A stretch of 43,998 nt of DNA from Sphingobacteriia bacterium (GCA_011390785.1 JAABRR010000032.1:1-43998); one strand, 5' to 3'; positions 32,901 to 41,277 are shown, counted from the stretch's first letter. A program made the numbers and translations. The notes: generated by a model from the sequence alone, not told the origin.

Positions 32901-35345
32901 TTAGAAATTGAAGTTCCAGGTAATGGCAGGTATTGGCCCGGGAATATAGAAGAATGATGAGTTGGGGATACCGGGCCGTTCCTCTTTTTCAGCAAAAGAA
33001 ACGGAAATAGGGTTTTCTCTTCCATAAACATTGAACAGAGAGAAATTCCAACTACTTTCAAATCTTCTTCTATCCCGATCGCGAATGGTAGGTTTGTAGG
33101 TTATAGATAAATCTAAACGATGATAATCCGGAAGTCTGCTTGAATTCCTATCGGCATAAATGGGTGCAAAAGCTCCTTGATAATATATTTTTCCGATGGG
33201 GAGTGTATAGGCAGACCCGGTAGCATAGATAAAATTCATACCTAAAATCCATTTGCTGGTTAATTCATATCCGGCACTAAGGCTAAGATCATGCCTGCGG
33301 TCATTGGGCGCATAATAGGGATTCCCATTATTGATACCTTCAATCTTTCTTTTGGCAGTAGCCCATGTATAGCCCACAAAGCCATTGATACGACCTGTTT
33401 CTTTTTTGATCAGAAATTCGGCTCCATAAGCCCAGCCAATACCCGTGCGAAGCTGGCTTTCAAGAAATTCATTGCCAAGAATATCTCCATTATCAACCAG
33501 GTCAGAAATATTTTGCATGTCTTTATAATAAACTTCTACAGATGTTTCGATAAGATCGGAGAAGAGATTTCTGAAATATCCTACGGCAACCTGGTCTGCA
33601 ATCTGTGGTTTTATGTTATTACTAACAGAAAACCACACGTCGTAGGGAGCGACTGATTGTGCACTTTGTGCCTGTTGAATGTATTGGGTCATCCGGTTGA
33701 AGCTCCCTTTTACAGAACTTTGTTCGTCTATCCTGAGCCGAAAACTAAATCGGGGTTCCAGGGCGGAAAAAGTATCATAAATTTTTCCGGATTTGAGATT
33801 CAGACTGTCCTGCACCTGCCAGCGCAAAGGGTCTGATTTATCAAAGGTATATTGGTAACCAGGCCCAATGGTTTGAAAAAGAGATGCCCTTAAACCGTAT
33901 GTAAGCGCCAAACGGCCTGAAAACAAGGATACTTCATCGTTAATAAACACACCATGTTCCCATCCGTTATCTGATGACAGTTGATTGTCGGCTACAGCTG
34001 CATCTTCAATTCTTGCTTGTATCCTACCCGGATTAAGATTGTGATAAATGGTTTGGGCTCCGAAAGATAGCGTATTGTTTTCGCCAATTACATAATTGAA
34101 ATTGGCTTTCAGGTTGATATTGTTCAGCATGGAATTCCATTGAAATTTTGCCGGTCCTATATCTCCCGTGATATTGAACTGATAATTACTGTAAATCAGA
34201 GAAACATCAGAGAAAAATCTTGGTGAGAAGATCCTGTTCCAACGTGCACTGGCTGTTGCATTCCCCCAATCAAAGCCAAAGAATTCTGAAAAAAGTGTTA
34301 TGTCTCTGCCAAAATAACCTGAAATAAATAATCTGTTTTTGTCATTTAGCACATAATTCATTTTTCCATTCAGGTCGTAAAAAAACAATTGGGTATTGCG
34401 TTGATTCTCGTCAGCAGAGAGTTTGAGAAATAAATCAGCATAGGTTCTGCGTCCTGAAAACATAAAGGCACTTCGACCATACTGAATAGGTCCTTCAACG
34501 GTTAACCGGCTCGAAATAAGGCCTATACCACCAGTCATTTTGTATTGGTTCATGTCACCTTCTTTCATTTGTATATCAAGAACCGATGATAAACGCCCGC
34601 CATATTCCGGAGAAATTCCACCCTTGTATAGTTTAAGGTCTTTTATGGCATCTGCATTGAAAACTGAAAAGAAATTAAAAAGATGCGATGCATTAAAAAC
34701 AACAGCATCATCCAGCAGTACCAGATTTTGGTCGGCATTGCCCCCTCTTACAAAAAAACCGGTATTTCCATCGCCTGCAGACTGCACGCCTGGTAGAAGC
34801 TGTATGGTTCTTAAAACATCTACTTCACCCAAAAAGGCCGGAATATTTTTAATGGTTTCAATATTAAGGGTTACTGTACTCATTTCGGTTTCTTCGACAT
34901 TCCGGTTAGAACGTTCACCTGTTACAGTAACTTCAGACAATCGTATGCCTGCACTTCTCATCCGAACATTTAAACTTTCATCACTTTCAAGGTTAATACG
35001 CTTTTCCTCCCTTTCATAACCTATGTAAGAAAATGTTACATTATGCCGGCCAGGTGAAAGTGTTAGGGAATAGAATCCATCAATATTGGTAACTGTTCCG
35101 TTAACTTTTTCTGGAAGAAAAACATTAACGCCAGGAAGTAGTTCTCCTGTCTCAGCATCTCTTACGGTACCACTTAACTTGTAAGTTTGACTAATTGATG
35201 TAAAAATGGATAAGGTGAAAATTAAAATGGAGATGATTATCTTGTTCACTGATTGATGTATTAGTTTAAATATTTTACCGGATATTTTAAATAATGATAA
35301 ATTATTTGCCACATTCGTAGCCTTTAAACAACTTGTTATATCCAT
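32901..35345 (-). CDS. TonB-dependent receptor with carboxypeptidase-regulatory N-terminal domain
   Basis: An 814-residue outer-membrane receptor. The frame opens at the ATG 35345, with a long n-region before the hydrophobic signal; a GTG at 35249 (VNKIIISILIFTLSIFTSISQ) would give a more conventional signal peptide and may be the true start. A CarboxypepD_reg-like domain (about 55-135: GTVRDAETGELLPGVNV), a plug domain (about 165-275: LLPGVQSAGDGNTGFFVRGG, LDDAVVFN, LYKGGISPEYGGRLSSVLDI) and a 22-strand-type barrel ending in an aromatic residue (TWNFNF) follow. It is not a SusC-length protein, and the partner is a DUF4249 lipoprotein rather than SusD. The substrate is unknown. Confidence 0.9.
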   Translation of the reverse strand: MDITSCLKATNVANNLSLFKISGKIFKLIHQSVNKIIISILIFTLSIFTSISQTYKLSGTVRDAETGELLPGVNVFLPEKVNGTVTNIDGFYSLTLSPGRHNVTFSYIGYEREEKRINLESDESLNVRMRSAGIRLSEVTVTGERSNRNVEETEMSTVTLNIETIKNIPAFLGEVDVLRTIQLLPGVQSAGDGNTGFFVRGGNADQNLVLLDDAVVFNASHLFNFFSVFNADAIKDLKLYKGGISPEYGGRLSSVLDIQMKEGDMNQYKMTGGIGLISSRLTVEGPIQYGRSAFMFSGRRTYADLFLKLSADENQRNTQLFFYDLNGKMNYVLNDKNRLFISGYFGRDITLFSEFFGFDWGNATASARWNRIFSPRFFSDVSLIYSNYQFNITGDIGPAKFQWNSMLNNINLKANFNYVIGENNTLSFGAQTIYHNLNPGRIQARIEDAAVADNQLSSDNGWEHGVFINDEVSLFSGRLALTYGLRASLFQTIGPGYQYTFDKSDPLRWQVQDSLNLKSGKIYDTFSALEPRFSFRLRIDEQSSVKGSFNRMTQYIQQAQSAQSVAPYDVWFSVSNNIKPQIADQVAVGYFRNLFSDLIETSVEVYYKDMQNISDLVDNGDILGNEFLESQLRTGIGWAYGAEFLIKKETGRINGFVGYTWATAKRKIEGINNGNPYYAPNDRRHDLSLSAGYELTSKWILGMNFIYATGSAYTLPIGKIYYQGAFAPIYADRNSSRLPDYHRLDLSITYKPTIRDRDRRRFESSWNFSLFNVYGRENPISVSFAEKEERPGIPNSSFFYIPGPIPAITWNFNF

Positions 35346-35494
35346 TGTTTGAGGAGTAGAGTTAATTGTGGTTAAATAGATACTGTTTTTTTAAAAATCA
35401 CTTATTAATCGGTATTTTTCATATTAAAATTTGTAACTTTATTTAACTCGTTTGTATTTTTATAATTATTTATTCATTTAAAATTCTATTAATA

Positions 35495-35893
35495 ATGAAA
35501 TTGCAAAAAATTGTTACCTCCGTATTTTTTTTATCTTTTCTTCTAGTATCCTTCTCGGGCGTTGATCTTCAGGCCCAGGACAAGAAAGTGGAAGATATAG
35601 AAATAACCGTATTGGGTAACTGTGGAATGTGCAAAGAGCGCATTGAAAGAGCTGCCTACACTGTTCGTGGTGTTCGTCAGGCTTCGTGGGATGTAGATGA
35701 GAAGAAACTCACCCTTTCCTACCGATCTGACCGTACTGATCAGGAAACCATAGAACGTGCTATTGCCAAGGTTGGACACGATACCGAGAACTTTCTCGCT
35801 GACGAAGAGACCCATGCCAATCTGCACACCTGCTGCGTATATCCCAGAGACCCCAAGCTGCTTGAAAAAAATAAATTGTGGAACGAAGAATAA
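35495..35893 (+). CDS. Secreted heavy-metal-associated (HMA) domain protein
   Basis: A 132-residue protein with a signal peptide (cleavage near LQAQ, residue 27-28) and one HMA fold. The metal motif is GNCGMCKERIE with C43 and C46, and the ferredoxin-like body ends at VGHDTENF. A C-terminal tail adds more possible ligands: H107, H111, C113 and C114 (ETHANLHTCCVYP). It should act in the periplasm as a copper- or soft-metal-binding protein. Twelve bases downstream begins a cytosolic HMA protein, and a Cys-rich protein and TonB receptor follow, so it is probably the first gene of a metal cassette. The exact metal is inferred. Confidence 0.85.
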   Translation: MKLQKIVTSVFFLSFLLVSFSGVDLQAQDKKVEDIEITVLGNCGMCKERIERAAYTVRGVRQASWDVDEKKLTLSYRSDRTDQETIERAIAKVGHDTENFLADEETHANLHTCCVYPRDPKLLEKNKLWNEE

Positions 35894-35905
35894 ATTATTA
35901 ACAAT

Positions 35906-36112
35906 ATGACAAAAGAATTTAATCTATCCGGCGTAACCTGTATGCACTGTGTATCTAAGGTAAAGAAGGCGCTGGAGCAACATGAAGATGTTAATAGTGT
36001 TTTTGTAACTCCTGATAATCAAATGGTTAAATTGGATGCTGATCCCATGCCATCATTGGAAAGTCTGAATCTTTTACTTGAAGACTTTGGCGAGTATAAA
36101 TTAAGCGTTTAA
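35906..36112 (+). CDS. Small cytosolic HMA-domain metallochaperone (CopZ-like)
   Basis: A 68-residue single HMA domain without signal peptide, the size of CopZ-type copper chaperones. The metal loop is GVTCMHCVSKVKKAL (C12, H14, C15), with the VNSVFVTPDNQMVKL and GEYKL strands of the fold. It is cytosolic, in contrast to the secreted HMA protein just upstream, so the pair could pass a metal across two compartments. No P-type ATPase is encoded here to accept the metal. The stop codon lies inside a 19-bp palindrome (36107-36125). Confidence 0.9.
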   Translation: MTKEFNLSGVTCMHCVSKVKKALEQHEDVNSVFVTPDNQMVKLDADPMPSLESLNLLLEDFGEYKLSV

Positions 36113-36156
36113 AACAGTTTTAAACTAAGCGGTTTTTGTTGTATATTTGCCGCTTA
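36107..36156. promoter_or_regulatory. Palindrome pair around the promoter of the HYC_CC_PP gene
   Basis: GTTTAAAAC-A-GTTTTAAAC (36107-36125) is a perfect 19-bp palindrome. Directly after it, TAAGCGG (36126-36132) and CCGCTTA (36150-36156) flank TATATTTG (36142-36149), a perfect -7 promoter element. TTAAGCG at 36101-36107 is a further copy of the half site, inverted relative to CGCTTAA at 36151-36157. A repressor bound here would block the promoter 35-50 bases before the Cys-rich gene; a metal-responsive regulator is the natural candidate, though none is encoded in the window. Confidence 0.55.
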
Positions 36157-36190
36157 ATCTGATCTGATACTTTTTACCCGGATTACTAAA

Positions 36191-36685
36191 ATGAAGAAAA
36201 TTTTCACCAGAATATTATCCCTGATTTTGCTCGCAACATTCCTTGTGTCTTTTGCCGGGCTGCGTATTCAGATGCACGAATGTGCCACCTGCAATACACG
36301 CGAGATCAGCTTTTTTGGTGAAGCTCAGAGCTGCTGTTCTTCTTCAGAACATGCATCATCGAATGAAGACTCCTGTGCATTGCCCCTGGCCGGTGAATCT
36401 GCTTCCTGCTGTGGTATTCCTGATGAAGAAACTGCACATACCTCGGGTTGTTGTACCGACGAGGTGTTGTATGTATTCAATGATTACGAATTTGCCAAAG
36501 AAAAGCAACATCAGCGTGTTGAACCACTGGTGATTACCTGTGTAGCTCTGTTGGCCAATACTTTTGATGCATCTGATCTTTCGGTGCAAAAGCAAACAAT
36601 AACACCTGGCGATGATTCGCCACCACCCCCCAATAAGGTAGGCAAAGATTTTGTCTTGTTTACCCACCAGCTTAAAATTTCATAA
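36191..36685 (+). CDS. HYC_CC_PP-like Cys-rich protein
   Basis: A 164-residue protein with an N-terminal hydrophobic signal/anchor (about 1-24). Then come HEC-ATC (C31, C34), three CC pairs (48-49, 73-74, 87-88) and C62, nine cysteines within 58 residues, plus C117 and a PPPP run at 144-147 (DDSPPPPNK). This matches the HYC_CC_PP family of Bacteroidota (Hxx-C, CC and PP motifs), of unknown function, here with HEC in place of HYC. It sits between the HMA proteins and a TonB receptor. A periplasmic metal-binding or delivery role is my inference from the Cys pattern and context. Confidence 0.75.
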   Translation: MKKIFTRILSLILLATFLVSFAGLRIQMHECATCNTREISFFGEAQSCCSSSEHASSNEDSCALPLAGESASCCGIPDEETAHTSGCCTDEVLYVFNDYEFAKEKQHQRVEPLVITCVALLANTFDASDLSVQKQTITPGDDSPPPPNKVGKDFVLFTHQLKIS

Positions 36686-36770
36686 TAGTTTTCAGTTTTC
36701 GAAAGTCTTCCTTTCGTTATTACAAGGTGCATCCCTGCAACCTGTATAATATTTTAATACACTGAAAAAC

Positions 36771-39122
36771 ATGTTAATTATGAAATTAATCAATTTTTTA
36801 AGGCAATCTGCTCATCCATCATTTTTAGCTTTAAGCACAGTAGTAAATCAATCACCAGTAAGAATTCTTCAACAAAGAATTTTGTTGGCACTTATATTTT
36901 TAATCATATCACCATTTGTTTCTTATTCATTATTGGCAGAACCTATCAGGGGTGCTGTTACCGGTTTAGAGATTCAAAATGGTAAAGAGCAGGCTATTCC
37001 GTTGGCCGGTGCCAATTTATTCTGGATCGGTACCACCATGGGGACTTCAACCAATGGTGATGGTGAATTTTTATTGAAGAATACACCTGAATTGCCACAT
37101 CAGCTGGTAATTTCCTTTATTGGCTACCGATCTGATACCATTGTTGTTGACCATGGCCAGTTGCAATTGGAAATAGAGCTTCAATCTTCGCAAAAACTCA
37201 ATGAAGTGGTTGTTTCCGGGCGACGGGCCGGAAGTCATGTATCTTCTATGGATCCTATCTTAACCAATGTTATTACGGAGAGCGAACTTCAACGGGCAGC
37301 ATGCTGTAATTTGTCTGAAGCATTTGAAACCAATGCTTCTGTAGATGTTTCGTTTACCGATGCCGTTTCTGGTGCTCAACAAATACAATTGTTGGGGCTG
37401 GCCGGTACTTATAGCCAGATACTCACAGAAAATACTCCCACTATCCGTGGGTTGGGCCAACCTTATGGTTTGGGGTTTATTCCCGGGCCATGGATGGAAT
37501 CTATCCATGTATCGAAGGGTGCCGGCAGTGTTGTTAATGGCTATGAATCCATTACCGGACAGATCAATGTGGAGTTAAAAAAGCCTGAAAGTGCAGAAAT
37601 GCTTTACTATAATTTTTATGGTAATGATTTCGGACGTTTGGAGAGCAGCCTGAATGCGGCGGTTAAACTCAGCGACCGTTGGTCAACCATGATCCTTTCG
37701 CACGGTGAAATACTCGAAAATCAGTTCGATCATAATGGTGACAACTTCTTAGATCACCCATTGATGCGCAAGTACAATATTGTAAACCGCTATCGATACG
37801 ATATGCCTGGTGTTATGGAATCGCAGTTTGGATTCAGGGTAATGCAGGAGAACCGAAGGGGAGGGCAGCTGTCATTTTTCGATAATGGTGAACAACTGGG
37901 TTCACCTGATTATTACGGTTTTGGTGTAAAAACCGCCCGTTACGAAACCTTTGCCCGCACAGGTTTTTTCCTTCCCGGCCAGCCCGATGGAAGCATTGGC
38001 ACGCAACTAAGCTTTATCCATCACGATCATGATTCAAAATATGGTTTTAATGATTACCAGGGTCGGCAAAATACGCTGTATGCCAATGTAATTTATGAAA
38101 ATTCTATAGCGCGCAACCCTGATCATAAAATCAATGCCGGTTTTAGTTATGTGATGGATGATTACCGCGAGAATTTGTTGAGCAATGAAAACACGCAGAA
38201 TTTTGACCGGTTGGAATCCGTTCCGGGTGTGTTTGCTCAATATACCTTGCAGTGGCGTCAAAAGTTTACGGGTATTATTGGTTTGCGTACCGATTTTCAT
38301 AATATCTACGGAACTTTCATAACCCCCAGATTGCACATTCGGTCTGATCTTAGCGAAAGTACTACATTGCGGGCTTCTGCCGGCAAAGGTTACCGTGTTC
38401 CCAATATGATTGCTGAAAACATTGGGCTATTGGTAAGCAACCGCCAGCTCAGGTTTGAAGAGGACATCAGAGCGGAAGAAGCCTGGAATTATGGTGGTAG
38501 CCTTACCCAATCATTCCGGCTGTTTGGCAACGAAGCATCTCTGGCAGTTGAATATTATCGCACCGATTTTACCAACCAGTTGATTGTAGATGTGGATTCT
38601 GAATATGGTGTAGCCAGATTTTACAACCTGGATGGGTTGTCATACGCCAACAATTCGCAGATAGAATTGCAGGTTGAACCTTTCCGTTTCTTCGACCTTA
38701 CTGCTGCTTTTCGTCTTACCGATGTAAAAACCACCATCGACGGTGATTTAATGGCCAAACCTTTTGTGAATATTTACAAGGGAATGCTAACTGGTTCGTA
38801 TGCAACGCCCAATAATAACTGGCAATTTGACCTTACCGCCCAGTTTAACGGGCCAAGCCGAATTCCTGATACTGCCATGTTGCCTGCACAGTTTCATATG
38901 CCGTCAGAATCACCAGCTTATACCATTTTGCATGCACAGATTACACGCCGATGGAATAATCTTGATTTTTACATTGGAGGAGAAAATTTAACTAACTTTA
39001 CGCAGCATAATCCTATTTTAGGTTTTGATAATCCTTATGGTGAGCATTTTGATGCCTCGATGATCTGGGGGCCTATTATGGGTCGAATGTTTTACACGGG
39101 TTTACGGTATTCTATTCAATAA
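36771..39122 (+). CDS. TonB-dependent receptor of a probable metal-uptake cassette
   Basis: A 783-residue outer-membrane receptor (a second in-frame ATG at 36780 is possible). After a hydrophobic signal segment (about 37-56) come a CarboxypepD_reg-like domain (about 58-140: PLAGANLFWIGTTMGTSTN, ISFIGYRSD), a plug (about 145-275) and a barrel ending YTGLRYSIQ. In the plug, AACCNLSEAFETN contains the adjacent pair C178-C179, the only cysteines in the whole protein. A histidine/aspartate cluster HHDHD (417-421) lies in a barrel loop. With the HMA and HYC_CC_PP genes upstream (85-base gap), import of copper or a copper complex is likely. A terminator follows at 39187. Confidence 0.88.
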   Translation: MLIMKLINFLRQSAHPSFLALSTVVNQSPVRILQQRILLALIFLIISPFVSYSLLAEPIRGAVTGLEIQNGKEQAIPLAGANLFWIGTTMGTSTNGDGEFLLKNTPELPHQLVISFIGYRSDTIVVDHGQLQLEIELQSSQKLNEVVVSGRRAGSHVSSMDPILTNVITESELQRAACCNLSEAFETNASVDVSFTDAVSGAQQIQLLGLAGTYSQILTENTPTIRGLGQPYGLGFIPGPWMESIHVSKGAGSVVNGYESITGQINVELKKPESAEMLYYNFYGNDFGRLESSLNAAVKLSDRWSTMILSHGEILENQFDHNGDNFLDHPLMRKYNIVNRYRYDMPGVMESQFGFRVMQENRRGGQLSFFDNGEQLGSPDYYGFGVKTARYETFARTGFFLPGQPDGSIGTQLSFIHHDHDSKYGFNDYQGRQNTLYANVIYENSIARNPDHKINAGFSYVMDDYRENLLSNENTQNFDRLESVPGVFAQYTLQWRQKFTGIIGLRTDFHNIYGTFITPRLHIRSDLSESTTLRASAGKGYRVPNMIAENIGLLVSNRQLRFEEDIRAEEAWNYGGSLTQSFRLFGNEASLAVEYYRTDFTNQLIVDVDSEYGVARFYNLDGLSYANNSQIELQVEPFRFFDLTAAFRLTDVKTTIDGDLMAKPFVNIYKGMLTGSYATPNNNWQFDLTAQFNGPSRIPDTAMLPAQFHMPSESPAYTILHAQITRRWNNLDFYIGGENLTNFTQHNPILGFDNPYGEHFDASMIWGPIMGRMFYTGLRYSIQ

Positions 39123-39186
39123 TAGAAAAATGTAAATGATACCCAAAACCGTTTTCTTGTTAACCAATAGCTTACGAAATGGTTTT

Positions 39187-39212
39187 ACCCGGCAGCAATG
39201 CCGGGTTTTTTG
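39187..39212 (+). terminator. Rho-independent terminator after the metal receptor gene
   Basis: ACCCGGCA and TGCCGGGT (39187-39194 and 39199-39206) form an 8-bp stem with loop GCAA, followed by TTTTTT. It is 65 bases past the receptor stop codon. Confidence 0.9.
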
Positions 39213-39341
39213 TAATTTTGAGTCCACTCTAAAAAATCTATTGTCCACAAACCAGAGCGAAGTGAAGCTCGACGAAGTCAATTACACTAATTTTAATGTC
39301 TGATATTCAGACGATTAAAAGTATAATATATTCACAAATTT

Positions 39342-39361
39342 TCCGAAAACGAGTTTTCGGA
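39342..39361. repeat. Perfect inverted repeat TCCGAAAAC-GA-GTTTTCGGA
   Basis: Nine-base arms with a 2-base spacer, 43 bases upstream of the SRAP gene. The bases that follow (TTCGGAGTTGACTCA then AT-rich) recur in altered form at about 42879-42905 (TTCGGGGTGGACTCA), suggesting a dispersed element rather than a gene-specific operator. Confidence 0.6.
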
Positions 39362-39404
39362 GTTGACTCAATTTTTAAATTCAACCTGTAATCTAAAATA
39401 AATC

Positions 39405-40190
39405 ATGTGTTACTGGGTAGGAACCAAAAACGTACGCGAAGAGATGCAGCGCAGAAGGGGGGAAGACCCCTCCAATGAAATTGCACAGCTGTTTTATGAT
39501 TCTTTTCTGAAAGATGATCCCCAATCAGTATTTCGGGAGTATTATGTAGCCATTGGGAAATCGAACCCCAGGTTGTCCGTTTTACTGTACGATGATCGTA
39601 AAGGATTGCATTTCAGTGATATGCGATGGGGACTTGATTGGAGTTACACGGATTCAAAAACGGGGAAACAATATTCCCGGCAGTTGATCAACTCTACCAG
39701 CGAAAAGGCTTTCTTTGTGCATAAGGATATAATATTCAGCCAAAGATGTGTGATACCGCTTGATGGATACTATGAATTTTTCCATTTTGCCGGACAGGTG
39801 TATCCCTATTTTCTTCATCCGGTAGCAGCTGAAGGACTATTTTATGCCGCTGGGGTATGGCAGGAAACTGTGAATACTGAAACAGGCGAAATAACTTCTG
39901 GGTTTTCCATTATTACAACACCCCCAAATCCACTGGCAGAAAAACTCCATAATAATCCCAAAGCCCCCAATGGGCCAAGAATGTTGCTGATATTGCCGCA
40001 TAAAGAGATTATGGAATACCTGAATCCGAAAACATCCAAAGACGATCTTCAGGCTTTGTTCCAACCCTTTCCGCAAAACAGAATGGATGCATACCCCACG
40101 GTAAGGTTTCTAAAGAAAGAGTTTTCCGGTAGTATTGCTTCCCCGCATGTGAGGAAGCGGGTAGATTATCCTGAGCTTGCTTTTGCCTGA
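39405..40190 (+). CDS. yedK: SRAP (YedK/HMCES) abasic-site processing protein
   Basis: A 261-residue SOS-response-associated peptidase family protein that forms a thiazolidine crosslink with abasic sites in single-stranded DNA. The catalytic Cys2 directly after Met (MCYWVG), Asn96 in NSTSEKAFF, Glu124 in DGYYEFF and His182 correspond to C2, N75, E105 and H160 of E. coli YedK. Two departures: the usual MCGR start is MCYW, and the usual H-D-R-M-P motif is expanded to HNNPKAPNGPRM. The active residues are kept, so it is probably functional. Its stop lies only 4 bases from the stop of the convergent dehydrogenase gene. Confidence 0.9.
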   Translation: MCYWVGTKNVREEMQRRRGEDPSNEIAQLFYDSFLKDDPQSVFREYYVAIGKSNPRLSVLLYDDRKGLHFSDMRWGLDWSYTDSKTGKQYSRQLINSTSEKAFFVHKDIIFSQRCVIPLDGYYEFFHFAGQVYPYFLHPVAAEGLFYAAGVWQETVNTETGEITSGFSIITTPPNPLAEKLHNNPKAPNGPRMLLILPHKEIMEYLNPKTSKDDLQALFQPFPQNRMDAYPTVRFLKKEFSGSIASPHVRKRVDYPELAFA

Positions 40191-40194
40191 TCCA

Positions 40195-41229
40195 TCAGAA
40201 ATCAATCATCGCTTTCATTACACCATCATGGTAGCCTGCAACAAGGTCGAAAGCTTCCTGGGTGTTGGCAAAGGCAAACCGATGGGTGACCATGGGTTTA
40301 ATATTTACTTTTTCATTGGCCAGCATATCCAGGGTTTCTTCCAGGCTATGGTTTTGACGGCGTACGTTACCTATGGTAATCTCCTTGTGCCTTAGTTTAT
40401 CCACACTAAAACTCCAACGATCGGTTTCGGGTATCCCCACGATCATGATTTTTCCGCCGGGTTTTAGCAGATCAACAGCCTGATCTATGGCACTTTGTTG
40501 TCCGCAACACTCAAAAATAACATCCAGACCGGCAGGTTCGTGTTCCAGTATTTTGCTCACAATGTCTTCTTTGTCGGGGTTGCCGGCCCAGATTGCCCCA
40601 ACTTCACGGGCCTTAACAAGCCTGCCTTCAATTTTGTCGGTAACGTAAATATTGGCAGCACCTTTGGCCAATGCTGGTAACATTACGCTCATACCTATGG
40701 GGCCGAAACCCAGAATTCCCACTTTGGCATCCTGCATGGGTATGGATTGCCGAACAGCATAAACACCAATAGCCAGGGGTTCTGATATGGCAGCTTCATC
40801 CCAGCTCATGGTGTCAGGGATTTTAAAACAGCTCGTTTCGGGCATTACGATATAGCCGGAAAGACAGCCATCCGCTTGCCCCGGGCAACCCAAAAACTTT
40901 AGATTGCGGCAGGTGTGGGGTCTTCCAGCCTTGCACTGGTCACATTCCCAACAAGGCATAGCAGGCTCAATGGCAATGCGATCACCAGGCTTTACCAGAG
41001 TTACGTCAGAGCCTGTTTCCACTACTTCACCGGCACCTTCATGTCCAACAGGGAAGGGGTATTTCACCACCTGCTTACCGATTTTGCCGTTTACGTAATA
41101 ATGAATATCGGAGCCACAAACGCCGATAACCTTCATTTTTATCTTTACATCGTTGGGATTTATTAAGAGCGGATCAGGAGTGGCTTGCATTTCCATCTGC
41201 CTGATTCCGGTGAGCATCATGGTATTCAT
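40195..41229 (-). CDS. Zinc-dependent polyol dehydrogenase (sorbitol/xylitol/threonine dehydrogenase-like MDR)
   Basis: A 344-residue medium-chain dehydrogenase/reductase. Catalytic zinc ligands C38 (GVCGSDIHYY), H63/E64 (GHEGAGEV) and E150 (SEPLAIG), and the structural zinc Cys set C93, C96, C99, C107, are all visible. The NAD(P) motif is GILGFGPIGMS and the cofactor loop begins YVTDKIEGR. The GCGSDIHYY-type motif places it near L-iditol (sorbitol) and xylitol 2-dehydrogenases. It would oxidise a sugar alcohol to a ketose, or a related polyol step. A DUF1080 gene lies upstream on the same strand but 355 bases of repeats separate them, so cotranscription is doubtful. Confidence 0.9.
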   Translation of the reverse strand: MNTMMLTGIRQMEMQATPDPLLINPNDVKIKMKVIGVCGSDIHYYVNGKIGKQVVKYPFPVGHEGAGEVVETGSDVTLVKPGDRIAIEPAMPCWECDQCKAGRPHTCRNLKFLGCPGQADGCLSGYIVMPETSCFKIPDTMSWDEAAISEPLAIGVYAVRQSIPMQDAKVGILGFGPIGMSVMLPALAKGAANIYVTDKIEGRLVKAREVGAIWAGNPDKEDIVSKILEHEPAGLDVIFECCGQQSAIDQAVDLLKPGGKIMIVGIPETDRWSFSVDKLRHKEITIGNVRRQNHSLEETLDMLANEKVNIKPMVTHRFAFANTQEAFDLVAGYHDGVMKAMIDF

Positions 41230-41277
41230 ATACTGGGAATTTGAGATTAGGTATATATGGTTTTAAGGTGAAAGGGC

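Larger units (their letters stand above)
39123..39404. other. Intergenic region with terminator and short inverted repeat
   Basis: The gap between the metal receptor and the SRAP gene. It holds the terminator at 39187, a near-perfect inverted repeat at 39342-39361, and between them a segment of unclear origin (about 39220-39300). No coding potential recognised. Confidence 0.6.

Noticed and set aside
36191-36685. HYC_CC_PP gene as a metallothionein
   Set aside because: It has a signal or anchor segment, is 164 residues long and has dispersed CC pairs with a proline run, unlike small cytosolic metallothioneins.
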